Shown here one piece after another: positions 48,201 through 60,200 of a stretch of DNA of 64,000 bases. Source of the DNA: Schistosoma mansoni (taxonomy: Eukaryota; Platyhelminthes; Trematoda; Strigeidida; Schistosomatidae). The position numbers were made by a program, and so were the translations under genes. The stretch is from positions 7,417,852 to 7,481,851 of the forward strand of contig NC_031495.1 in NCBI RefSeq assembly GCF_000237925.1, read 5' to 3'. The notes under the pieces are model-generated. The model was not told the DNA's origin. It saw only the letters and a list, made by a program, of their open reading frames with translations, and made no database searches. Each line of letters opens with the position of its first letter. Within the stretch, counting starts at the first letter, position 1.

Positions 48201-51200
48201 GCTATACATTTCGAACAATCTGGTCACACATATACTTGTCAAGGCATTTTTATATGAAAATTAATAATGGTCAAACAAACAAATAAATAAAAGTACAACT
48301 AAAATAACTAAGGGGGGAGAAAGAATAAGAAATTGTCGCGTTATTCTAGGCCATAGAATGACTTAAGGATTACCAAGGTAAATTCAAGGTTACGACAAAT
48401 TGTTTTTGTACACATAAGGGGGGTTTAAATTTACGAATAGCTAAGGCTTCAATAAACTTAAGAATTCGACCTTGACAATTTCTATACAACATTCTAAATG
48501 CTGTATTAATGTTAATTTTGTGCCCCGTCTCAATAATGTGTTTTGCTATCGATGAACATGGTTTTCTACCGCCTACATTGATCGGATCATTTGACACACA
48601 CTGATTTTGAAGCCATCTGGGTACATGTTCATTGACCCTTGATTGCATTGTTCGATTACTCCTCCCTATGTATGTGTGTCCACACAAACATGTAAATTGG
48701 TAAATACAATGGGATGTGACGTAATCATTAGTGCATTGTTTGGGTCTATTATGAATCATGGCCTTAGACTTTTCAATCACTACCAACTGAGCAGCATAAT
48801 ACGTATTCTCAATGGCTGCTTTCAATCTCTGCCTTAAAACTATACTGTTTGATTCGCCTCTATATGGTAGATTGATGTAAACCTTTTTCTTTGGCACTGA
48901 ATAAATTAGAGGTCTTGGCATTAATTGACTTTTGCACCTATTAATAAACTTGAGTGGATAACCATTTGCTATTAACGTGTCAGTCAGTAACTTCTCCTCT
49001 TTTTCCACCATATCAGAGGTACATATTCTTCGAGTCCTCTTAAAGAGGCACTTAACTAGACCTCTCTTGTATTGCAATGGACAGAAACTATGGAAATTTA
49101 GGTATTGTCCCGTCCAAGAAAAATAAACTACAAACCATTTTATGTACCTCAGAATTGATATTTCAATGAAGAAAAGCAGAGCATTATACCAACGAACAAT
49201 GAACTAATGATTACGTCACAGCTCATTGGATTTACTAGTTTACATGTTTGTGCGGACANNNNNNNNNNNNNNNNNNNNNNNNNNNNNNNNNNNNNNNNNN
49301 NNNNNNNNNNNNNNNNNNNNNNNNNNNNNNNNNNNNNNNNNNNNNNNNNNNNNNNNNNNNNNNNNNNNNNNNNNNNNNNNNNNNNNNNNNNNNNNNNNNN
49401 NNNNNNNNNNNNNNNNNNNNNNNNNNNNNNNNNNNNNNNNNNNNNNNNNNNNNNNNNNNNNNNNNNNNNNNNNNNNNNNNNNNNNNNNNNNNNNNNNNNN
49501 NNNNNNNNNNNNNNNNNNNNNNNNNNNNNNNNNNNNNNNNNNNNNNNNNNNNNNNNNNNNACACAAAAGATATAAGAATATAAGGATTTATTGAAGCCTT
49601 AGCTATTCGTAAATTTAAACCCCCCTTATGTGTACAAAAACAATTTGTCGTAACCTTGAATTTACCTTGGTAATCCTTAAGTCATTCTATGGCCTAGAAT
49701 AACGCGACAATTTCTTATTCTTTCTCCCCCCTTAGTTATTTTAGTTGTACTTTTATTTATTTGTTTGTTTGACCTTTATTAATTTTCATATAAAAATGCC
49801 TTGACAAGTATATGTGTGACCAGATTGTTCGAAATGTATAGCGCAAATACATCACATTTTTCAGATCAACTACGTCTTCTCATTGTTCTATCGAGATTAA
49901 ATGATGGTTGGACAATATCACGAATTGATTGAACCTAGACATGAAAACGACTAAATGACGATCTGTTGTCCATTTGTTAGCTTCTAACTTTTAAATCTAA
50001 ATGTCCAAAGTTCGATTCCCGGTGGGGAAGTGGATATTCCATACAGAAAGATCTCATACTAGAACGAAAGATCTGTTCAGTACTTCTCAGTTGTCTAGTT
50101 GAAACCAACTAGTGATGCAAATTATAAGGTTTAACAATAGTTAATTCTTCGCTTATTTGTAACTGACTTGAATTTAACTTCTTAAATAAATCAGAAAATC
50201 AAAGATGTTTTACAGCTTTTTGCCTTATAAGGAATGACAACGTTAAACGTTGACTTAAGGAATGACAATGAAATCAGCTGATCATTAATAATTGATTACT
50301 AATATCATATTATCACAAGAGATTTGTGTATTTCACATGATCATTGACTTGTTCAAGGTCAATCATAAATGTAATAAAATGTCGAAAGGATTGTTACATA
50401 ATTGAAAAGTTACATTTCTAGAATAAAGTTTCAGACGGGAAAAACAATTCTGTAAACTAACTTATCTATATTATCTCATGGATACGTTGTTTTCAATTAG
50501 TTTGATTAACTGGAATATATCTTTCCATCAAATTTCATAAGCATATTTTTTTCTATAATTGGTTGTGTACTGAATGAGATCATTGAAGGACAGTCAAGTG
50601 TATTTGAATACAACATTGCAGGATCACCTAGTAAAATCTGAGAACCATACAATAAATACTTGATATGCAAAATGTCAATCAATTGTCTCAGACTTGATTG
50701 TTCCTTCGTTTCTACATCAATCCTTGTATGTTCTTGTTCTCTTTCCTTCAATCTTATTGACCTTCTGCCTCTATGTATCTCACTTTCGATTGGTGGTACA
50801 TACTACTCATATCTGTCAACATCAGTAGCACATACCACAGTTGTATTTGTACTCTTAGTGTCATACATTGAATTTGTTTCTATCAAACGTATATGAAATT
50901 GAATGATTGTAGGAATACTTCTGTTATATTAGTTAAAATTTTGATTTGAAATGTTCATATATAACTTGAAAGTTGGTCCTGATAGTAAACTCGAACATGG
51001 AAACTGATGAACCAGTGTATGCTACGTATGTTTGTGGATATAAGTAGTATGTAACACCAATAGATAGTAGAATGCCTAATCTAACTGTCGCTAACTATAA
51101 ATTTTAAAAAAATTACAATAATTAATTTAAATTTTGGATTCTTCTGTTTGCAATTTACTTTTGTTTTTCTTGTTATAACCGTATGAAACAAACTATAAAA

Positions 51201-54200
51201 CGAATAATAAACTGAATTCGTTAAACTTTTATTCAAGAAATATTCATAATGACTGTTTTACTTCTTCTCATTAATGTCAGGTCATTTTACACAGCTTATC
51301 TGGAAGAATACATCAAAAGCAGGATTTGGCATTCAGCATTCAGTTGATGGCCATCATGTTTTTATAGTAGGACGTTATGAGCCACCTGGGAATGTAAATG
51401 GTCAATTTTTAGAAAATGTACCTCCACCTATCCATGGACAGTCAACTCGTAAGTGAACTTGTGTCAGTAATAAATAATACGTGGTATTTTAAGAATGAAA
51501 TGTGTTTATTCTATGGATATTAAATAAAGCTTTTTGATGTTTGTCCAACTCATGCATATAATAACAATCAATAAATCATTTCTAGATTTGATCCAATGTT
51601 TTAGGCAAGTTATGTTTAAAATACCCAGGAAAACTTATAAAAGTTTGAAGAAACCTTGGTTAACAGTCTCTCACGATCACAGTCACTTTTTGGCTTGATC
51701 TCATATAATTGTTATTTATTACTTTATAGTATGATGCGGTTTGATTTGTTTGTATATAAACCCAGTATGTTTGAAATATATGATTTATATCATGGGAGCT
51801 GATATTAGCGTTCTGGACTAAACCATTTAGATTAAGCAAAAAAAACTATTATCTCGGTGGACTATTAAGAACTCTAGGCTGACCGTATAGATTTAAGAGT
51901 CATTAGTCTGATCGTTTAAGTCATTGTCTCTAATTGTTGGTCGTATCACGTGACAAAATTAATCGGGCATAAGGGGCATAACAAAAATGTTTTGTATAAA
52001 CGAAGAACAGTGTATCAAGAATAGCGTATCAAATTTTTGTTATCATAGAAATGAGTCAAAATGAAATTATTCCTTTATGTAGGTCCATCTATTAAGAATT
52101 CCTTGATTTATGAATATAAAATTACGGTTAAAAAATTTGAAAAAAAAGACTTCAAATTTGATACCCTTCTTATTTACTGATTCTTCATAAGATTTTTCAT
52201 TTATCGACTAAGAAAAAAGATACACTTTCAAGGTTAATCCAAATATCCTTCAAGATAAATAGCATAGGTTAATTTTATCATAATTCAGTTGCATAGCACA
52301 TAATCCCCCCCGCCCCCCCCCTCCCTCAAGTAAGCACATAAAAATGTAAAGTATTCACTTAAAATGTTTTCATCAACAAGTTTTAATTTTGTTAAACCAG
52401 AATTCTTTTCTGAGAAAAAAAAAAATTTTGGTTTCAATTTAGTTTTACCAATACTGTGAGAAAATTATTTTTTGTTTTTAATTAATGGTACCATGTTAAC
52501 AAAACAAAAACATTTTATGATTGAATGTTTTCATGAAAGATCTTAATTCAATGGAATCCTAAATTGTTCTGATTGAAATATTGAATGTCATTATTATAGA
52601 ATATATATTCATAATGAAATGTGTTCATAACTAAAATTGCTGATGGATTAAATAAAAAAATTATAAACAGAGAGGGGTTTTGTGCATATTATAGTAATTA
52701 ATGAGTTGATTTCATGAGTCAGTTGAAGTTAGAGCATCATCAAAAATCTAGAAGCATTGGACGATCGTTTCGTCCTATTGTGGGACTACTCAGTAGTACG
52801 CATCGACGAGGAGTCTCATACTAGGACGAAACAGCCATACAATACTTCTAGGTTTTCCATGATGGTCTAGCTTCAATTGACTTATGAGATCAACTATTAA
52901 ATCAATAAGATTGATTAAACAATTCATAGTTCTTTCAAAATGTACATAAATTATTAAATTATTTTTCAGTGTTCAATATTCAATATTTAATAATTTTAAA
53001 AAAAAACACATTCTTTAGTTTTATTTATTACCATTACTTATTACAGCTAAATCTAAAGTCCCTTCTTACAAACATAATGAACAGAATGGTCCACGAAGAA
53101 CCTATCAAGGTAGATTTGATTGTAATATTAGTAATTTTTTCATTTGTATAAGTTTTTTATCACCGGAAATAAGATTTGAGTAGAAAGTTCTTAGAATAAG
53201 TGTATAAATCACTTTTATTAATATCCAATTCACATAAGCGATATAACAAGAAGAGTGTGACATGAATTACGGCTCCAGAACTTAGCTTCGAAACAATCCT
53301 CAGGATTGGTTTATCAATCACCTTGATTACCTATATCAAATAAATTGCAATGGCAACATGGAGTACCGACTACAGTTTATTATTGGGATAGCACAGATAA
53401 CAAAGTTACAAGTATATCAAACGAATTTGGGAAGAAAGGCTAATATGTACAAGCAAGCGAATACAGAGTCGAACATATGTATGTCTCAAAATCATATGAG
53501 CGTCGTATATGTATATGTTTACGGGAAAGCGAATGATTCATCGAGTGATGTTTAAGCCATTATCATTTAAGCTTGATAGAGATATGTCAGTAGGCTGTCA
53601 CATATGATCAAGCGTACATATTTATACAGCCATGATAGCAATAATAATAATTTAAAGAAATAGACCATTTGTTACGGTTCGGATAATACTGTCGGTTAAA
53701 TAAGTTAATAAAAGAGCCCGACAAAATTAACCGGAATCAAACTTAATTGTCGGAGAGGTGCTATAGGGCCGAAGAACAAATCTTGATAATTAGCTTGAAT
53801 CTAATCCAAAAAATTTATCCAGTATTTTTGACTTTCAATAATTCTACAGCAATTACTGCTTAGTGACAAAAAACACGTTTAGTCTGCGGTGAATTTTACA
53901 TTTAACCATTATAATTAGTTTTCTGCTAATTAACTACTCATCTTTGTGAGTAGTAAATAAAGATAAACACAAATTATTTCAGTGATTATGAATGGTGTTC
54001 ATACTGAGTTAAACTTTTTAAGTGGATTGAAAAGAATGAAATAAGAAAATCGACAAAATCTATTACTTTTGACTCTCTGATATTCATGATTAAGTAAAAT
54101 ATGAAACTCAAAGTAGACTTACTTCTTAATTTCATGTAATTAGTTCCCTTTATGAATTTAGATAAAGACAGAACAAATATTGATGCAAAATAGTATGAAT

Positions 54201-57200
54201 TCATTATATTTCGTGGTTTCTCATCAGATGCTTACAACCAAATATGCATTAGAGTTTTAACATTGGGGTAATAAATAGTATGGAACAATTGACATAATTG
54301 AATGTAAAGGATTGGAATAACAAAAGGTCATCAATGATAACTATATATATGTATATGTGAAAGGAAAGGTCAGAGGTTATTAGGTGTTAGAATCAAGGAA
54401 GCATAAAGGGTGGGTAGTGTGATGGTTGAGTGGAGTTCAGAGACAGATAAGACAAAATGTATGATAATTTTATAGGTAATGAAGGAGTCATGGAATTAAA
54501 AACAATTAGGGTGGGTTACGTAATAATTGAATAGAATTTGGAGAGTTCACATAATTTAAGAGAAATACCATTGTCAATTAAGCTGCTGGGTTGGTCTTTC
54601 TCAAAGCAGAATTAATTTTGTGAATAATTGTTAGAGCGATTGCATCTCCTTTGAAGCGTAATTATAAGTCCTCTTTTCTCAGTAGTTCCAACTGCATTTA
54701 CTAATTTATATGTACGTGCTAAAGCACATACACTGGAAGAACTGAGAGAAGAGTACATGTTCTCATTACTGAGCATGTTCCAAAGAAACTGAGGCTGCGA
54801 GGGACCAAGGCTCTCAACTGTGCAATAGCTTGGCATTTAGTTGACACCTGGCATACCATTTTCATGCTTTCAAAATTAATAAACAGACAAAAAAATAACG
54901 GCTGCTCTACGGTTTGCCGAAAGCGATCGCCATAAAAATTACTTAAACCCGGATCTANNNNNNNNNNNNNNNNNNNNNNNNNNNNNNNNNNNNNNNNNNN
55001 NNNNNNNNNNNNNNNNNNNNNNNNNNNNNNNNNNNNNNNNNNNNNNNNNNNNNNNNNNNNNNNNNNNNNNNNNNNNNNNNNNNNNNNNNNNNNNNNNNNN
55101 NNNNNNNNNNNNNNNNNNNNNNNNNNNNNNNNNNNNNNNNNNNNNNNNNNNNNNNNNAATAGTTTTATTTTGGTTAATATTTAGTTTGTATTATATTCCT
55201 CTTCCATTATCCAATTCTTAAAACACCATTTCACTCACCCATTTCCGCTCACTTGTTACTCTTTAATTATATGAACTCTCCAAATTCTATTCAATTATGA
55301 CGTAACCTATCCTGTTTGTTCTTAATTCCATAAATCCTTCATTACCTCTAAAATTATCACACATTTTATCTTATCTGTCTCTGAACTCCACTCAACCATC
55401 ACACTACCCACCCTTTATACTTCCTTAATTCTAACACCTAATAACCTCTGACCTTTCCTTTCACATATACATATATTTAGTTATCATTGATGACCTTTTG
55501 TTATTCCAATCCTTTACATTCAATTATGTCAATTGTTCCATACTATTTATTACCCCAATGTTAAAACTCTAATGCATATTTGGTTGTAAGCATCTGATGA
55601 GAAACCACGAAATATAATGAATTCATACTATTTTGCATCAATATTTGTTCTGGCTTTATTTAAATTATTTTTTAATGTTTTAGCATAAGTGTGAACATAT
55701 ACTGTTCCCTATCATTTTATCTTGAACTAATGTAAAGAAATTACGCTGTGTTGCGTAAAACAATAAAGGTGTATTTCTTGAGTGAATTTTTCATAACTAT
55801 CATGTATATGTTAAGCAGAGATGGATAGTGGCTAGCAGTGGAATCCAGGACGCGCGTTTCGTCCTATTTGAGACTTGTCAGCTGGATGTACCTGCATCTC
55901 AGAGTTGATGTTCACTCTGGGACTCGAACCCAGTACCCTCGCTTCAAACAAGCAATACTAAATGAATTTATCATGTATATGGTTGTGGATAGACATCTGA
56001 AATTATGTAACCAACTGGAGTGCGTTATTTCATTAAATATAAACTATCTACTCCTCTTATTTCTTTCGATTTATATATCATCTGACCAAAAAAATACCCA
56101 ATTACATTAGAAGTCATAAATGCGAAAACTTTCCAGATACTTTACAATATCGTATCCATAGTATAAACAATACTACGGAAATATCGTAAGAGTAGCCCTA
56201 CTCAGAATTCTATCCTCTTGAATATCCAATTTATTAACTGTTGTAAAGATTTTTTTTTCTTCAATAGGCATTTTGTTTAGTTTTACATCATTTTCTTGAC
56301 TTATTTTTAATATGGATCGATTTAAGTCAGACATTAATATTCTAGGATACCAGCTCAGTGGTCTAAAGTTTGAGCGTTCTCACATGAAACTGGATGATCC
56401 TCCTGAGCTACAAATCTTCTGCACCATGTCAAAATCATATCGGCGTAGTACGCTTCTCATTGTTCGAAAATGGGAGAATTTCGCTAAAACGCCGGTTTCC
56501 ACTCGAGAACAACTATATTTTCTCTACGAATGTGTCTTCGTCAGAATGTTTTACCAATAAGTGTAAGATACAAAGCTCCAATCAAATGCCCATTGGGATG
56601 GAGAATAGCTGAGCAAAGTGGAATAAAAATGGTACACCTGATGATAACGGTTGCACATTACAGGATCCGCAAATGTCAACACGTCATACAGGACTAAGAG
56701 ACGAAGCTACAAAGGACAATCACGTCAGTGCACTTGGAATCTGGACATCAGCCATCAAAGTATCATGCAGGTATCACGCAGAGAACAAAGTTAAAAATAT
56801 CCTAACAACGAAAACAATCAAGATCTCGAAACCAACCACGGAAGAAAACACAAACATCTGCGTGGTCAGCCTATCAAAATAACCACTAATAAACACAGAA
56901 GAACACCTACTCCGAAAGAGATTAGACTACAATACAAGCAACGTCTCACAACTGCAATTCTTCGCAGCACTAGAGTCATCACTCAGAACTTCCAGAATAA
57001 GTGAAGAGACGCAACAAGAATTAAGAACAACTATAGTATCACTAACTCAACGGATGGAGGGCAACAACCAACTGAGTTCACAACAACAAAATGCTTTGAA
57101 GAAACTCAAAACTAGAAAAGATATTATCATCGTTCCAACTGACAAAGTGTGCGCCAGAGTGATTATGGACAAAGAAGAATATATCAAGAAATCCGAGGAA

Positions 57201-60200
57201 CTACTCGAGGATAAAAGTATATACAGACCGATAAACATAAATCCTGTGAAAATGTTAGACAATTGAATTTCAAAGACTTTAAACAAGCTCGTCAAATCAG
57301 GAGAAATAAGAAAGCAAGATCAACGGAGAATGAAACCCAATGAACCATCGCTCTTTCGATTCTACCACAGGCCGAAGATACACAAACCAAATATCCCACT
57401 ACGTTTAACTGGATCACTCTCCGGAACCTCAACATACAATTTATCGAGAGAAGTTTCATGAATAGTTAAACACTTAGTGGATTCATTCAATTAATCCATC
57501 AAATCACCCAAAAAATTCGGCGATAAGATTAACGACATTCAAATCAACAACGACGAGCTGATGGTATCCTTCGATGTAACATTGCTATTCACATCAACTG
57601 AACCAAGCTTAGCTACGGAAGCTCTATACCTGCTTCTCACCAACGACACAAATCTCGCAAAGTACATGAAGCTTCAAAGTCAAAGTCTACTAGAACTCAT
57701 AGATTCATGCATAATGACATGTTTCCAATACGACAACAAAATCTACAAACAAACACAAGGGACACCGACGGGATCACCAATATCGGGACTTGTCGCAGAA
57801 GCAGTGATGCAGAGACTAGAAACCTCGATCTTACCAGTGATCAAGCCTAAAATGTGGATTCATTATGTAGACGACACATTCGTCATCTTCAAAAAGGATG
57901 AGCTAGAAAACACCTACAGGCTGATCAACAACATATTTAATGACTTGAAGTTCACCATGGAACAGGAATCAAACGACAAACTATCATTATTGGACATAAT
58001 AATCACCAGAAGCGACACAGGTAAACTGTAGACTCAAGTGTACAGGAAGCCGACCCACACTGATTAAATTCTCAATTATAATATCAACAACCCAAGAGCT
58101 CACAAAATCAATTGTGTACAAACCTTGTTCAGGAGGGCGAGGACAAACTGCAACACAATTACAGCACGAAAATATGGAGAAAAATACTTGAAGACCATCT
58201 TTCAAAAGAATGGCTACCCAATCAACTTCATCAAAAAATACCAGCCACACACATCAGCAGAGACGATGTCAAGTGCAGAAATCAACAAAAGGATCACCCT
58301 ACCATACGTAAAGGTCTATCAGAAACGACAACGACACTGCTGAAAACCTACGGACATACCAACAAAATCCCTCTGTTCAATCTCATGCAAATCAAAGGAT
58401 GAAATGACAAAAGAAGACAAACCAAACATCATCTACAAAATAAATTTTGCCAGCTGCGAAAACCACTACATCGGACAGAACGGACACCCTCTTCATCTTC
58501 ACTGGCATGAACATCAATTAGCATCCAAACGCCATGACATTTCTTTACTTATATCAATGCACATGGACAACCGCGGGCACACATTCGGCTGGAAAAATGT
58601 GGAGATTTCGGATAGAGACAATTCGAAAAACAGAAAATTTTTAAAAGCTTTGCACTCGGGTCAATCAGCAATAAACAAGCACATTGAAATCGATCCAATT
58701 TATCAACCAATTAGGAAAGTTATGCACAAACATAGAAACAAAAATCAAACCAATGGAAGATACAACCAAAACACATAAGTAAACAATAACAGATTTAAGG
58801 TGAACGAGAACCAATCAACACCGAGGTGTACAGGACAAGCTGTGAACCACATGTGGAGAGATTCGAACACTTTACTTCTATCCAAAGTTTTTACTGATGA
58901 TGTCGTTCAGAAGAACATTGAAAGCTACATGACCAAACCATCCAGTTCAGTGAACAAAACTCCATCATTTTTATTATTCAAATGTTAAATGTATATACTT
59001 ATGTAAAAAATATAGTGAGAAATTATTTGAAAAGTAATAGTTTCTCAATTAATTCTTATTTTGCCGGCTCAGTGGTCTAGTGGTTAAGTGCTCTGGCGCG
59101 AGACTGGTAGGTCCTGGGTTCGAATCTCGCGAGGCGTGATCGTGGATTCACACTCATGAGGAGTTCCACAATAGAATGAAACAGCCATCCAGTGCTTTCA
59201 GGTTTTCCATCGTGGTCTAGCTTCAATTGACTCATGATTTCAACTATGAAAATTCTTATTTTGTCTATCTAAAATAATTTAAGTAATTTACTATTTTGTC
59301 TTACTTTCATAATAGTTTGATAAATAATGAGTGGTCCCCTAAATCAACTTGTAGACTTACAGAATGTATGTCATTGAGTGAATCGATTCATTAGTTCACT
59401 CTTATTTAATTTGCTTGACCCAGTTGTAAACAAATATATTTGGCTCATAAGTAGGTTAATTTGTAACTTTTATTCACATTATATAAAAACGGATAAACTC
59501 AAAATCATATGAAATAATATTATTAATGTCAAGTCTATGGTTTATCAGTAAAGGGGTTGCTACGAATGCTGATGATTATACGTTTAATCCACAAAGAGGA
59601 ACTGGTAGGTATTGTTAACTTATATATATATATATATATATACTTACGCCTGTTACCCCTCGTGGAGGAGCATAGGCCGCCCACCAGCATTCTCCATCCA
59701 ACTCTGTCCTGGGCAATCCTTTATATATATATAGCCCTATTACATAATTTATATATATTCTGTCCATTATAAACATTATATTCATGGTATCTTTAATTGA
59801 ATATTTTCAGATGAACTAGTTATTGTTCGAGAGACAGATAGAAAAGATCACAATGGTTCAAGTAAGTCTCTGATTATTGTTTTTAATTCATTAAATTGAA
59901 TTAATAAGCAGATCTATTTTTCTTTACTTATTTCTATGTTGATATTGATTAAATACTACAAGGGGATATAACAATAAAATTCGGTGTTTGTTTATTACTG
60001 AAAAAGTGTACAACTTGATGGTTCATCAATAAATCATGGTTTAAGTTAGTCAAAACATCGACTTTCTGACGAAATATATATGTGGAAACGATTCATGTGA
60101 CATAAATATAAAGTATAAAACGTTTTTGGAGACCAGTTAGTATATATTATGCATTGAAAAGCCTTAACTAGCTTTTTTATCCTACTCAATAATGAGCTGT

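Larger units (their letters stand above)
48120..49894. mobile_element. Penelope-like element PLE-1b, head-to-head inverted dimer with 12-bp target duplication
   Basis: The left arm (48,120 to about 49,190) is on the minus strand and the right arm (about 49,195-49,894) on the plus strand; both end outward with the same 3' UTR. GATTAAATGATG at 48,108-48,119 and 49,895-49,906 is the target duplication. The coding end is intact on the left arm (next entry). The gap at 49,259 lies in the right arm. Confidence 0.88.
48020..50130 (+). repeat. family B SINE, old copy split by a PLE
   Basis: Left piece to 48,119 (TCTAGTGACAAATCTTGACCAG), right piece from 49,907 (GTTGGACAATATCACGAATTG, then box GTTCGATTCCCGG). 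They join seamlessly in family B order once PLE-1b and one copy of its target duplication are removed. Confidence 0.7.
56400..58990 (+). mobile_element. Penelope-like element PLE-2 (reverse transcriptase and GIY-YIG), decayed
   Basis: About 2.6 kb. Reverse-transcriptase parts: [18 protein letters not shown] at about 57,115, [18 protein letters not shown] region at 57,355-57,405, VSFDVTLLF at 57,564, [20 protein letters not shown] at about 57,756, and the active-site box [11 protein letters not shown] at 57,862. A GIY-YIG end follows: [19 protein letters not shown] (58,437), NNRGHTF-like DNRGHTFGW at 58,567. Frame changes break it into at least four pieces. The region is visibly richer in GC and CAA/ACA codons than its AT-rich surroundings. 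A 3' fragment of the same family is at 17.5 kb. Confidence 0.85.

Noticed and set aside
57047-57295. serine- and leucine-rich minus-strand frame
   Set aside because: Antisense shadow of the PLE-2 reverse transcriptase region.
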